A DNA stretch of 64,000 nt from Bacillota bacterium (GCA_023388055.1 JAEWGW010000040.1:62001-126000); one strand, 5' to 3'; counted from the first letter of the stretch, positions 36,439-45,144 are shown. Notes: a model not told the origin generated them from the sequence alone. A program made the numbers and translations.

Positions 36439-36514
36439 CTGGTGGGATGGGTAGAGTGTGCGATGCGGCGTCTTACTGCAGATCCATACCTATCCTCGAT
36501 GGAGACACGGTGAT

Positions 36515-36916
36515 AGCCTAACGGACACCAGAGACGTTATTTCGCCGAAAAGCGCCAATCTCAAATTGTAACGGACTGGAGCGCCGCTATTCGCTTACCT
36601 CGCGCCCCATTCCACCGGTTTTCCACCAATTAGCGCCCTCTGTGTCCGTTAGCCCCAGAAAACCAGCTGTTTTCGCGGAATAAAACCCCCTGTGTCCGTT
36701 AGACCGCAGGGGCAGCCCTAGAGCGAAGCCTAACGGACACCAGAGACGCTATTTCGCCGAAAAGCGCCAATCTCAAATTGTAACGGACCGGAGCGCCGCT
36801 ATTCGCTTACCTCGCGCCCCATTCCACCGGTTTTCCACCAAATAGCGTCCTCTGTGTCCGTTAGCCCTAGAAAATCGGCTGTTTTCGCGGGATAGGGTCC
36901 CCCGTGTCCGTTAGAC
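36515..36916. repeat. 212-base tandem duplication with CTAACGGACAC/GTGTCCGTTAG sites
   Basis: Two near-identical units begin at 36515 and 36727. Each holds one CTAACGGACAC (36518, 36730) and two inverted GTGTCCGTTAG copies (36642 and 36692; 36854 and 36904). Differences are few, so the duplication is recent or kept uniform. This is a Paenibacillus-type intergenic repeat with no coding sign. Confidence 0.75.
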
Positions 36917-37205
36917 GGCACGGCATGCTTTTGGAGAAGCAACGAGAGAGATTAGTTGGGGCCGGGGATGACTAGGGGCAGTCGCGGGGGTTGGACAGCC
37001 TCATGCGGACCAAACCACGCACTGGGAGACCACGCTTGATCGGTCTAGCAACAGAGTTGGAGCATGATTAACGGCGGTTAGTTACTGGGTATAACGAGCC
37101 ATGGTAGCATGTCCTCAGTAACTGTGAGCATCCAGCGACGTTTCCGACATCCGGGTCCAGCAATGGTAATATGCCTTCAGACCTCTCCTGCCCCCTCGCA
37201 TTGAC
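36917..37205. other. Non-coding remainder of the gap before the ADP-ribosylglycohydrolase gene
   Basis: Nothing recognisable: no conserved frame, no clear hairpin and no promoter for either flank. Confidence 0.4.
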
Positions 37206-38186
37206 TCATTCCTCCGCTCCCGACCGTGCTCCATCCTCTTCCGCCCCGCCCTGACGCAGCTGGTACAGCATCTCCGCGGCGGCGGATAACCGCTCCTTGA
37301 TTAGGATAGCCTCCCGGTACTCTCCGGGAATGGCCGCGTACCCGTAATGGAGGCCCGCCAGCCCTCCGGCAATGGCGCCGATGGTGTCCGAATCTCCACC
37401 CAGATTGGCCGCCCGCTGGATGGTTTCCGCGAAGGAGGATGAGTCCAGCAGCAGATACAGCACCCAGCGGAAGGTATCCACCACAAACCCGCTGGGGGAG
37501 CACATAGGCTCTGTGCCTAAACCAACCGCATAGTCTGTTCCGGACACAGTCTGCCGGATAACCTCCTTCAGCTCCTCCCCCTGCAAAAGACGCCACGCCA
37601 TCCGGTTGTACAGGATGCAGGCTTCGTCGCAGCGTTCATCATAGTGGGTCATCCGCGACTGGAGGCGGGAAACCTCCTCCACCCGCTCCCGGGAGGCATA
37701 CGCCAACGCAGCAGGCAAACACCGCATCAAGGAGCCGTTACCTGCACTTTGCCCCAGATCCAGATGTGCCACAAAAGCCGCTTCATACCAATTGCCCTCA
37801 TACCGCTCCAGCACCTGCCGGATGATGTTGCCCACATCCTTGGGCCCCCCGGCATACCACTCCCGGAACCGGCGGCCGATGGCCTCCATAGGCTCTGCGG
37901 GATTCTCCAGAATGCCCTCCGCTACACAGAGGGTCATCATGGTGTCGTCCGTTACTTCACCCGGGGCCAATCCCCACACACCCCCGCCGATAATCTCCGT
38001 CAGAAAGCCGTGGGCAGCCTTCACCTGGGCAGCGCTCATAAACTCCGTTGTCCCGCCCAAGGCATCTCCGGCGGCCACACCGAACAGCCCGCCTTTGATT
38101 TTGTCCAGCAATATTCCGTTTTGATCCAGCAATATTCCGCTTTTGTCCGGCAGCATTCCACTTTTGTCCGAGAGCATTCCGCTCAT
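37206..38186 (-). CDS. ADP-ribosylglycohydrolase (DraG/ARH-like)
   Basis: Removes ADP-ribose from modified proteins or metabolites; 326 residues. Metal-site motifs are GVAAGDALGG (about 35-44), VTDDTMMT (about 78-85) and GGDSDTIGAIAGGLAG (about 268-283), which hold the two magnesium ions in this family. AAGGAGG lies eight bases before the ATG at 38186, so the odd N-terminus is real: four tandem seven-residue units (SGMLSDK, SGMLPDK, SGILLDQ, NGILLDK) precede the domain. An NrtR-like Nudix gene lies 30 bases upstream on the same strand, which points to shared ADP-ribose/NAD metabolism. Confidence 0.88.
   Translation of the reverse strand: MSGMLSDKSGMLPDKSGILLDQNGILLDKIKGGLFGVAAGDALGGTTEFMSAAQVKAAHGFLTEIIGGGVWGLAPGEVTDDTMMTLCVAEGILENPAEPMEAIGRRFREWYAGGPKDVGNIIRQVLERYEGNWYEAAFVAHLDLGQSAGNGSLMRCLPAALAYASRERVEEVSRLQSRMTHYDERCDEACILYNRMAWRLLQGEELKEVIRQTVSGTDYAVGLGTEPMCSPSGFVVDTFRWVLYLLLDSSSFAETIQRAANLGGDSDTIGAIAGGLAGLHYGYAAIPGEYREAILIKERLSAAAEMLYQLRQGGAEEDGARSGAEE
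38100..38183 (-). repeat. Four 21-base tandem repeats inside the ADP-ribosylglycohydrolase gene
   Basis: Codons 2-29 consist of four imperfect 21-base units. Copy-number change would keep the frame and vary the N-terminal tail. Confidence 0.75.
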
Positions 38187-38216
38187 GCTTCACGCCTCCT
38201 TATGATGGTCCCATAT

Positions 38217-39026
38217 TCAACTATAGATGGACAGCTGCGGCGTCAAATCCGTAAACCGGTACAGCTTCGCCGCCCGTTGCGAATAACGGCTGGAATAACG
38301 CAGACGTCCCTCTTCATCGGCTGCCTCTTCCAGAATGCCCTGGCGGCTTTGGGTGGAGGTGATTTTGCGGATAAAATTGGGCTCCTCAAACTCCGGCACC
38401 ACCGCCTGGATCACCTGATACAGCTCGCTTAAGGTAAACTCCTCCGGCAGAAACTCCCGGGCGATGGTCGTGGTCAGCATCTTCTCCTTCACCTTGCCAA
38501 GCGCATCCTCCAGAATCGTTCGGTGGTCAAAAGCCAGCTCCATCGCCAGAGCTTCCTTGACCGGGATCAGCCGCACATCCTCCGCGTCCGAAGCCGCCTG
38601 CCGGTTAGCTAAGGTCTCCTCCTGCACCAGCGCAAAAAACGCATGGGATATCATCCAGCCCCGCGGGTCCCGCCCTGGCTTGCTGTACACATTGAAATAC
38701 TCCATATGGACATCCGCTACGCCTGTTTCCTCCTGAAGCTCCCGCAGCGCACATTCGTACATGCTTTCCGTCTCCATGCAAAAGCCTCCCGGCAGGGCCC
38801 ACTGCCCTTCATGGGGCCATTTTTTCCGGCGGATCATCAGCACCTGCAGCTCCCGCACGGGCAGCGCCTTTTTGGCCGTATCCTTTTCCCGGGAGGAGAT
38901 GGTAAAAATCACAATATCCGCGGGTGCACCATCCGGTGTCCGGTAGTGGGCGGAGGTGTAATTGCCGGCATGTTCGTCCACATTTTCGTCTTCCATTCCT
39001 TCACGGTTGAGGGGTTCCATGTCCAT
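38217..39026 (-). CDS. Nudix hydrolase with C-terminal winged-helix domain (NrtR-like)
   Basis: A 269-residue protein. The Nudix domain covers about 35-175 with an intact box (GFCMETE...RELQEETGV, G-x5-E-x7-REUxEExGU). A C-terminal domain from about 190 resembles the winged helix of NrtR: LPEEFTLSELYQVIQAVV and a following basic stretch. NrtR proteins repress NAD biosynthesis genes and release DNA on binding ADP-ribose; some also hydrolyse it. The preserved catalytic box leaves both roles open. It is cotranscribed with the ADP-ribosylglycohydrolase gene, whose product would supply ADP-ribose. Confidence 0.82.
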   Translation of the reverse strand: MDMEPLNREGMEDENVDEHAGNYTSAHYRTPDGAPADIVIFTISSREKDTAKKALPVRELQVLMIRRKKWPHEGQWALPGGFCMETESMYECALRELQEETGVADVHMEYFNVYSKPGRDPRGWMISHAFFALVQEETLANRQAASDAEDVRLIPVKEALAMELAFDHRTILEDALGKVKEKMLTTTIAREFLPEEFTLSELYQVIQAVVPEFEEPNFIRKITSTQSRQGILEEAADEEGRLRYSSRYSQRAAKLYRFTDLTPQLSIYS

Positions 39027-39060
39027 TCCATCCTTTTAATATTCTAGTTTTGATATATTC

Positions 39061-39088
39061 ATTATGACATTTTAAATAAAATTGTCAA
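39061..39088 (-). promoter_or_regulatory. Promoter of the Nudix-ADP-ribosylglycohydrolase unit, with palindrome
   Basis: On the minus strand a perfect TTGACA (39083-39088) and CATAAT (39061-39066) lie 16 bases apart. The spacer forms an imperfect palindrome (GACATTTTA...TAAAATTGTC, 39066-39086), a candidate site for the NrtR-like protein. Confidence 0.65.
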
Positions 39089-39109
39089 CCCTTTCCACCT
39101 CCAAGCTGC

Positions 39110-39144
39110 AAAAAAACCGCCCTCTGCCCGTAGGCAAAGAGCGG
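39110..39144 (-). terminator. Terminator of the secreted-protein gene
   Basis: On the minus strand CCGCTCTTTGCC pairs with GGCAGAGGGCGG and is followed by TTTTTTT. Confidence 0.75.
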
Positions 39145-39163
39145 CACCAAAAGGTTCCCTGAA

Positions 39164-39853
39164 TTATTTATTGGCCAAAAAAGCCTGGTACGCTGTCAGC
39201 AAATCATGAAGCGCTGTCCGGATGGCCTCTGTTTCCCCGGCTTCCAGCGTTTTCGCCAAAGCCGCTTCTGCCTTCACGATTCCCTCGTCAAGAGGAAACA
39301 CGCTTACTGCAGGGAAAGCAGCGCCAGGCTCCGTCCTGTCCGTTGTGCCCTGCTCCAGCACAGATCCCGGCTGCACGCCGGCTTCATCCTCAGCCATCTC
39401 CACACCCAATCTCACCGCCGCTATCCCATGGACTGCAAATTCCGCGGGAAGCATCACATCCTCCGTCCCTTCAGGCGTTTCTTTCAGAGACACCCGGTAC
39501 ACCCGGAGCTTCAGGGTTTCCTTAAACTGCTCCAACGTCCGCGTCCATTCCTCCACCGTTTCGGGCGCATAGGTTTTGGCCAGCTCCAAGGGATTGGGGA
39601 TCGGGGTCACAGTGGTTTGCATCAGATCGGCACCGTCATAAAGGGTGACCGACCGGGTCACATCCATACTTCCCGACGTACCGGCGGCTTCCCCTTCTGC
39701 GGCAGCCCGGACGGTGTAAACAGCTCCGGAAGACGGGAGGTCCGAATCCCCCTTGCCGGAGGATAAGGCCATCAGTTCCCCGCCTGCCGGAACGGCAGCG
39801 GATAACAGCGTGAGAGAAAGCAGGCTTTTGGCCAAAACAATGGGCAATGACAT
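39164..39853 (-). CDS. Secreted protein of unknown function
   Basis: A 229-residue protein with an N-terminal signal-like segment (about 5-25) and no cysteine lipobox. The mature part is acidic and Thr/Ala-rich and contains PNPLELAKTYAPETVEEWTR and a C-terminal helix. No family was recognised. AAGGAG lies 11 bases upstream of the start. It is divergent from the two-component system at 40012, which could control it, but nothing in the sequence proves this. Confidence 0.65.
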   Translation of the reverse strand: MSLPIVLAKSLLSLTLLSAAVPAGGELMALSSGKGDSDLPSSGAVYTVRAAAEGEAAGTSGSMDVTRSVTLYDGADLMQTTVTPIPNPLELAKTYAPETVEEWTRTLEQFKETLKLRVYRVSLKETPEGTEDVMLPAEFAVHGIAAVRLGVEMAEDEAGVQPGSVLEQGTTDRTEPGAAFPAVSVFPLDEGIVKAEAALAKTLEAGETEAIRTALHDLLTAYQAFLANK

Positions 39854-40011
39854 GGTAACAACAGCTCCTTCGTATGGTTTGTCTTACACCCCCAGTCTAC
39901 CGGGGGACCATGGCAGGAGATTGGTGAATTTGTGGAAAAACAATGGCAGGCAGGCCGTCCCTTCTGCGGCTTGTTATAATGGAACCAACCTTACAAACGG
40001 GAGCTGTGACG

Positions 40012-40758
40012 ATGAACCGTCCTTTTTATATTGCAGTTGTAGATGACGATACGTATATCCGGGAGCTGGTGGAGGCGTGCCTGAAGAAGGAGCAATACCG
40101 GACAGCCGGGCTGGCCTCGGCGGAGGAGGCGCTGGAGCTGTGGCGGAGGGACCCGCCGGACCTGTGGGTGCTGGACATCATGCTGCCGGGGATGGACGGC
40201 TACGCCTTCTGTCAGCTGATCCGCAGGGAGGCGGAGGTGCCGATCATCATGATCTCTGCGCGGGACCATGAGGTGGACAAGGTGCTGGGACTGGAGCTGG
40301 GCAGCGACGATTATCTGACCAAACCCTTCAGCCTCCGGGAGCTGACCGCCCGCATCAAGCGCCTCCTGCACCGCTGGTACCGGACCCAGGAGAACGGCCC
40401 AGGCTTGCCGTCAGCAACAGCACAGCTTGCCCCGTCGCGCAGCTTGACCTTTGGCGCTCTCAACATATTGTTGGAGGAGCGCAGAATTTTTTGGAATCAG
40501 CAGGAAGTGGAGTTAACGATGAAGGAATTCGAGCTGCTGCATGTGCTGGCGCTGCATCCCAACCGGGCTTTTACCCGTGAGGAGCTGCTGGCACTGGTAT
40601 GGGGCGACGATTACTTCGGCAGTGACCGTGCGGTTGACCATCTGATCAAACGGGTACGCAAAAAAATGCCGGACCTGTCCGTTGAGGCCGTGTGGGGCCA
40701 TGGATACAGATTCCGCGTGGGGGAGGCTGAGCAGCTTGAAGCTGGTATATCAGATTAA
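40012..40758 (+). CDS. OmpR-family response regulator
   Basis: A 248-residue two-component regulator. Its receiver domain has DDD (about 12-14), the phospho-accepting aspartate in LWVLDIMLPGMDGY, the conserved serine MISARD and lysine TKPF. The winged-helix effector follows (VELTMKEFELLHVLALHPNR and VDHLIKRVRKKM). GGGAG stands eight bases before the ATG at 40012; the longer in-frame start at 39943 lacks a site. It overlaps the kinase gene by 23 bases. Confidence 0.92.
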   Translation: MNRPFYIAVVDDDTYIRELVEACLKKEQYRTAGLASAEEALELWRRDPPDLWVLDIMLPGMDGYAFCQLIRREAEVPIIMISARDHEVDKVLGLELGSDDYLTKPFSLRELTARIKRLLHRWYRTQENGPGLPSATAQLAPSRSLTFGALNILLEERRIFWNQQEVELTMKEFELLHVLALHPNRAFTREELLALVWGDDYFGSDRAVDHLIKRVRKKMPDLSVEAVWGHGYRFRVGEAEQLEAGISD

Positions 40759-42217
40759 TCTTGCGTTTGCCATATCGCTGATTCTGGTGCTGTCGGTTAC
40801 CGGAGCTGTGATTCATGTTGTGCTGATGGACCATTTTATCGGGGCGCAAAAAGAGGACCTCAATACGATGAGCGCCGCCATGACCGCCAGGCTGGGAGTG
40901 TCGGCAGTATCCGGGGTTCAGAATCAAGACTCCCCATCGACGGCTCCCGCGCCAACTCAGGAGGAGTCCGAGGCTGGTTCCACGACCGAAGGTGCCGCGG
41001 AATTCAAGCTGTCTGTGTCCTCATTAGATATTTCCAATCATGTCATCCCTCCATATGCTACCATGAACATCAGCGTCCCTTATCCCGAGATCAAAGCGAT
41101 CCTGACTGATAAGGACGGCAATGTGGTAAACGCCAATGTATGGGAGGAAACCGGAGCGCCACTGGGCCTTACCACCCCTGCTTCTCCCTCCACTCTGATT
41201 CCTGCGGTGAATCTGGAGAAAATCTGGGACGGCACCGACACCACCTACGTCTCCTTGACTAAGGTTCTTCCCGCCGGAACCCTGACCCTGCTGACACCGA
41301 TGAGCCGGATTAAAGCCATCGAGCAGGAACTGCTGAGCCGGATGCTGATCATTTTTGCAGCTGGAGGAGTGGTTATGGCGGCGCTCAGCCTGCTTTTTAC
41401 AAGAAAGCTGATCCGCCCTCTGATGCTGTTGAAGGAGGAGCTGGAGAAGGTGAAGGAAAGACGGTTCGCCCAGGTGCGGCTGGTCCGCGGCGGCGGAGAA
41501 ATTGGCTCTGTAGCGCAAGCGGTATACGAAATGGCCGGGGAGCTGAACCGGTTTATCCGGGTGCAAAAGGAATTTTTCCAGAACGCCTCCCATGAGCTGA
41601 AAACACCGCTGATGTCCATATCCGGCTATGCGGAGGGAATCCGGGACGGGCTTTTTGAAGGCAAGCAGGTAGAGCGGGGATTGGATATTATCGTAAGCGA
41701 ATGCGCCCGGGTAAAAAAACTGGTGATGGAGATGACGCTGCTGGCCAAGCTGGACAGCGCCGAGGAGCTGTTCCGGGCGGCACCCATTCCGTTGGCGGAG
41801 CTGATCGATGAGGCTGTTGAACGAATCAATCCCATGCTGGATGCCAAGGGATTGTCTGTGCGGGTGATGCTGCCCGAAGAAGGTGCGCCCGTCATCCGGG
41901 CTGACCGGGACAAGCTCCTGCAGGCGCTGCTGAATGTGGCCGCCAACGCGGTGCGTTATGCGAGAACGGGCATTTTGATCCGGGTACATGCTGCGGAGGA
42001 CGAGGTGAGGCTGTCGGTATCCGATGACGGCTGCGGGTTTCCGGAGGAGCTCTTACCTATGCTGTTCCACCGTTTCGTGAAGGGTAAGGACGGGGATTCC
42101 GGGCTGGGGCTTGCCATCTCCCGGGCCATTGTGGAGGGCTGCGGGGGTGAGATCACCGCAGACAACCGTGCCGAAGGAGGCGCAGTTATCTCGATGACGC
42201 TCCCTGCCGCCGCGTAA
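40736..42217 (+). CDS. Sensor histidine kinase, TTG start
   Basis: Membrane sensor kinase of about 493 residues. The frame is open from 40682, but GGAGG lies nine bases before the TTG at 40736, inside the response regulator gene; that start gives a first helix directly after KLVYQ. A second helix is at about 205-225. Between them lies an extracellular sensor of about 160 residues. HAMP, the phospho-acceptor FFQNASHELKTPLMS, and the ATPase boxes NVAANAVRYAR, DDGCGF and GDSGLGLAIS follow. Signal unknown. Confidence 0.88.
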   Translation: MKLVYQINLAFAISLILVLSVTGAVIHVVLMDHFIGAQKEDLNTMSAAMTARLGVSAVSGVQNQDSPSTAPAPTQEESEAGSTTEGAAEFKLSVSSLDISNHVIPPYATMNISVPYPEIKAILTDKDGNVVNANVWEETGAPLGLTTPASPSTLIPAVNLEKIWDGTDTTYVSLTKVLPAGTLTLLTPMSRIKAIEQELLSRMLIIFAAGGVVMAALSLLFTRKLIRPLMLLKEELEKVKERRFAQVRLVRGGGEIGSVAQAVYEMAGELNRFIRVQKEFFQNASHELKTPLMSISGYAEGIRDGLFEGKQVERGLDIIVSECARVKKLVMEMTLLAKLDSAEELFRAAPIPLAELIDEAVERINPMLDAKGLSVRVMLPEEGAPVIRADRDKLLQALLNVAANAVRYARTGILIRVHAAEDEVRLSVSDDGCGFPEELLPMLFHRFVKGKDGDSGLGLAISRAIVEGCGGEITADNRAEGGAVISMTLPAAA

Positions 42218-42232
42218 GTTTTCGCGCCATGC

Positions 42233-42282
42233 AAAAAGCGGAGCCACGATATGCCGGATTGCACATCGTTGCCCCGCTGCTT
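42233..42282 (-). terminator. Possible terminator of the 52-residue protein gene
   Basis: An imperfect hairpin (AAGCGG...CCGCT with an inner CACGAT/ATCGTTG) is followed on the minus strand by CTTTTTG. Confidence 0.4.
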
Positions 42283-42315
42283 CACTGGCTGCATACCCTT
42301 GGTTTCTTCTAGAAA

Positions 42316-42474
42316 CTAGAACATTGGGAACACATACCGGACCAGGAAATACAACACGCCGAAGAAAATAATCAGATATGCCGCATACTTGATAAAGGTC
42401 GACATGACTTCGCTGTTGTCCGTCTTTTTTTCAATGCGCGTTTCCTTGATTTCGCGGTCATTCACGGGCTCCAT
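42316..42474 (-). CDS. Small single-pass membrane protein, 52 residues
   Basis: A short gene below usual length limits. AGGAGG lies nine bases before the ATG at 42474. The product has a charged N-terminal half (MEPVNDREIKETRIEKK) and one strong helix near 31-48 (AYLIIFFGVLYFLVRYVF). Codon use looks like that of its neighbours. Not recognised; small proteins of this form are common in Paenibacillus. Confidence 0.65.
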   Translation of the reverse strand: MEPVNDREIKETRIEKKTDNSEVMSTFIKYAAYLIIFFGVLYFLVRYVFPMF

Positions 42475-42550
42475 GGCCATCCGCCTCCTCATGTTGGGAT
42501 AGGCGTTTTTACCCGCTGTTTTGCAGGGTCAAACAATCCGGCAGCGCCCG

Positions 42551-43426
42551 CTAATGGCTCATCCATTTTTTGCGGTATTGGTAGGGGGTGGTCCCCATAT
42601 GGGCCTTGAAGAGCCTGCAGAAATAAGAGCCGTTCATCAGCCCAATCTCCTCCGCAATCAAAGAAACCGGTTTATGGGTTGTGGTCAGCAGCTGAACCGC
42701 CTGGTGAATCCGGCGGGTGGCGATATAATCCGAGATGGTGATGCCGGTGGCCGCCTTGAACAAGTGGGCGATATGGTAGGGTGACAAATGCAGGGCCTGG
42801 GCCATTTCCTCCAGACTGTAGGGCGCGGTAAAGTTGGCCTCGATCCAGCTTAAAACATGCTCCACCTGGTGGTTTTTCCGCCGGCTCTCCATGTCTGTGT
42901 CCAGCAGCTCCTGCTTGTCCCATAATTGCTTCAGCTTGCGGAAGAGGATCACCAGAAACAGGGAAGCCTCTTCATTGCGGTCCTTCTCGGGAAGAGAGGG
43001 CAGCCGCTCCTGCGTATCGATGAACAGCTGCTCCAGATCATCTCCCCCGTCCACTCCGTAGAGGCATGGAAAGGGAAGCTTGCCCAGGTAGATAAACTGG
43101 AAGAAGCTGTGTAAGGCCGGCCATTTTTGAAAATAGCTGTCGAACCGGGTTGGCTCGAAGGTAACCACAGACCGCTCAAAGGATTGGTTATCTGAATAAT
43201 CCAGGCTCAGATGGTGAAGCTGGTAGGGCTGGAACATACACAGCATACCCGGCTTGATGGGATAGCTGTTGTTATTGACGATCATAGTTCCTTTGCCCTG
43301 GTGGATCCACAAAAACTCCATCCCCAGGTGGGAATGGAAGGTTTCCTTATGCTCATCATTCACACTCCTGCGCTTATAGGCAAACTGGAGGGGCTCCCCG
43401 CTGAAATGGCCCACCATATAGGACAT
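42551..43426 (-). CDS. AraC family transcriptional regulator with cupin-type sensor
   Basis: A 291-residue regulator. An N-terminal AraC-binding/cupin fold (about 10-90, HSHLGMEFLWIHQGKGTMIV) is followed by a C-terminal double HTH (about 190-288, LEEMAQALHLSPYHIAHLFK and SYFCRLFKAHMGTTPYQYRK). Such proteins sense sugars. The divergent gene at 43909 encodes an NAD(P)-dependent sugar-type dehydrogenase and is the natural target. Confidence 0.92.
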   Translation of the reverse strand: MSYMVGHFSGEPLQFAYKRRSVNDEHKETFHSHLGMEFLWIHQGKGTMIVNNNSYPIKPGMLCMFQPYQLHHLSLDYSDNQSFERSVVTFEPTRFDSYFQKWPALHSFFQFIYLGKLPFPCLYGVDGGDDLEQLFIDTQERLPSLPEKDRNEEASLFLVILFRKLKQLWDKQELLDTDMESRRKNHQVEHVLSWIEANFTAPYSLEEMAQALHLSPYHIAHLFKAATGITISDYIATRRIHQAVQLLTTTHKPVSLIAEEIGLMNGSYFCRLFKAHMGTTPYQYRKKWMSH

Positions 43427-43700
43427 GGGTGTATCCTCCCGTGGTTCATCGTGAGTATTTGTGGAGTAAAAGTCACTACGTAAGCATCTGCCGCCGTAGC
43501 GGGCTATCTCTACTATATCACAGCCAGAGTTAATAACCGCAATCTGGTGTTATTTTTTCAACTATGGGGAATCACAATTATGGTCCGGCTTGGGCTATTC
43601 TTTTATAAGGGGCAACGTCTCCGAAGACATAAGTTCGAAGTTTCCGCTAGGTATGTAAAAAAGCGCTTCCATTAAGACCGGTGTTATAGCCGGCTTGGGC

Positions 43701-43864
43701 TAGGGTCTGTCTCAAACTCCGAGGGGAGCAGATTTGGGCGAATTTTCGTTCCAGGCAAGGCACTTTTGTGAAGGCGTACCGGGGGTACGTCAAGCGAAAG
43801 TAACGCAGCAAGGGACGAAAAGGCGGTAAAAGATGCCCTCAAGCGGGTTTGAAAACAGACCCTA
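43701..43864. mobile_element. MITE-like element with inverted ends
   Basis: The ends TAGGGTCTGTCTCAAAC and its inverse GTTTGAAAACAGACCCTA are imperfect inverted repeats of about 18 bases. Inside lies a GTACC/GGTAC palindrome and no transposase. The element is 164 bases long and sits 45 bases before the dehydrogenase start. The terminal TA could be a target duplication. Confidence 0.6.
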
Positions 43865-43908
43865 AGAAGCAGCTGCAATATAATGAGCCATGAGGAGGAA
43901 ACCACATC

Positions 43909-44985
43909 ATGCAAAAGTGTGACGGAATGAACTACGCGCCTAAGGGCAAGCCCAACCCGGTGGTGAAAGCAGGGGAATTTGTAATCGCGGCGGTTGCATT
44001 GGATCACGGACATATCTACGGAATGGTAAACGGCCTGCTGGAGGCGGGTGCCACCCTGAAGTGGGTGTATGACAGCAACCCGGCCAAGGCCGAAGCCTTC
44101 GCCAAAACCTATCCGCAGGTACGGATCGCTTCCTCTGAGGCAGAGGTTCTGGCCGATCCCGAGGTGCATCTGATCGCTGGCGCTGCCATCACCTCTGAAC
44201 GCGGACCTCTTGGCTTGCGGGCAATGGATGCGGGCAAGGACTATTTTACGGACAAGGCCCCCTTCACCACGCTGGAACAGCTGGAAGCAGCCCGTGCCAA
44301 GGTAAAGGAAACCGGCCGGAAATATATGGTCTATTACAGTGAGCGGCTTCATGTGGAATCGGCGGTTTATGCCGGGCAGCTCATTGAGCAGGGCGCTATC
44401 GGACGTGTGGTGCAGGTGACCGGCTTCGGGCCGCACCGGCTGAACGCCTCCTCCCGGCCAGAGTGGTTCTTCAAGAAGGAGCAATATGGCGGCATCCTCT
44501 GCGATATCGGCAGCCATCAGGTGGAGCAGTTCCTGTTCTATGCCGGCTGCAAAAGCGCTCAGGTTCTCCACAGCAAGGTGGCCAACTATAACGCACCGGA
44601 TTACCCCGAGCTGGAGGACTTCGGCGACGCGACACTGCTGGGAGATAACGGCGCCACCCAATATTTCCGGGTGGACTGGCTGACTCCGAATGGCCTTGGC
44701 ACCTGGGGTGACGGCCGGACCCTGATCCTGGGTACCGAAGGCTACATCGAGCTCCGCAAATATATCGACATCGCCCGGGATAAATCCAGCAACCACGTGT
44801 ATCTGGTTAACGGGGAGGGCGAGTACCACTTCCATGTGGACGGCCAGGTGGGTTATCCCTTCTTCGGCGAGCTGATTCTTGACTGCCTGAACCGCACGGA
44901 AAAAGCCATGACGCAGGAGCATGCCTTTATGGCCGCGGAGCTGTGCCTGAAGGCGCAAGCCCAGGCTGTGCGCATCGAGGGGTAG
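43909..44985 (+). CDS. Gfo/Idh/MocA family oxidoreductase
   Basis: A 358-residue NAD(P)-dependent dehydrogenase. An N-terminal Rossmann domain (IAAVALDHGHIYGMVNGLLE, about 28-47, then a nucleotide-binding region to about 135) contains the catalytic-type DKAPFTTLEQLEAA near 121. A C-terminal alpha/beta substrate domain follows. The lysine usually seen as EKP appears here as DKA. It probably oxidises a sugar or inositol derivative. GGAGG lies ten bases before the start. The AraC gene is divergent. Confidence 0.88.
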   Translation: MQKCDGMNYAPKGKPNPVVKAGEFVIAAVALDHGHIYGMVNGLLEAGATLKWVYDSNPAKAEAFAKTYPQVRIASSEAEVLADPEVHLIAGAAITSERGPLGLRAMDAGKDYFTDKAPFTTLEQLEAARAKVKETGRKYMVYYSERLHVESAVYAGQLIEQGAIGRVVQVTGFGPHRLNASSRPEWFFKKEQYGGILCDIGSHQVEQFLFYAGCKSAQVLHSKVANYNAPDYPELEDFGDATLLGDNGATQYFRVDWLTPNGLGTWGDGRTLILGTEGYIELRKYIDIARDKSSNHVYLVNGEGEYHFHVDGQVGYPFFGELILDCLNRTEKAMTQEHAFMAAELCLKAQAQAVRIEG

Positions 44986-45012
44986 GCTGGCGGGGCAGGG
45001 AGCGCGGAGCGA

Positions 45013-45098
45013 TAGAGCGTGAAGCGGCAGAGCGTAAAGCGGCAGAGCGTAAAGCGGTAGAGCGTAAAGCGGTAGAGCGTGAAGCAGTAGAGCGTAAA
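45013..45098. repeat. 15-base tandem repeat, about six copies
   Basis: Units of the form (T/C)AGAGCGT(A/G)AAGCGG start at 45013, 45028, 45043, 45058, 45073 and 45088, right after the dehydrogenase stop. The last is partial. A minisatellite-like array. Confidence 0.8.
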
Positions 45099-45107
45099 AT
45101 ATGTAGG

Positions 45108-45141
45108 AAGCCGCATGACTGTTGGGTCATGCGGCTTTTTT
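45108..45141 (+). terminator. Terminator after the dehydrogenase gene
   Basis: AAGCCGCATGAC pairs with GTCATGCGGCTT around a six-base loop and is followed by TTTT. Confidence 0.88.
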
Positions 45142-45144
45142 GTT

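Noticed and set aside
36515..36916. Possible CRISPR array
   Set aside because: Only two long units with internal inverted sites, no short regular repeats and spacers, no cas genes.
43684..44958. A 424-codon minus-strand frame
   Set aside because: Opposite the Gfo/Idh/MocA gene, whose fold motifs are clear; it also runs through the MITE-like element.
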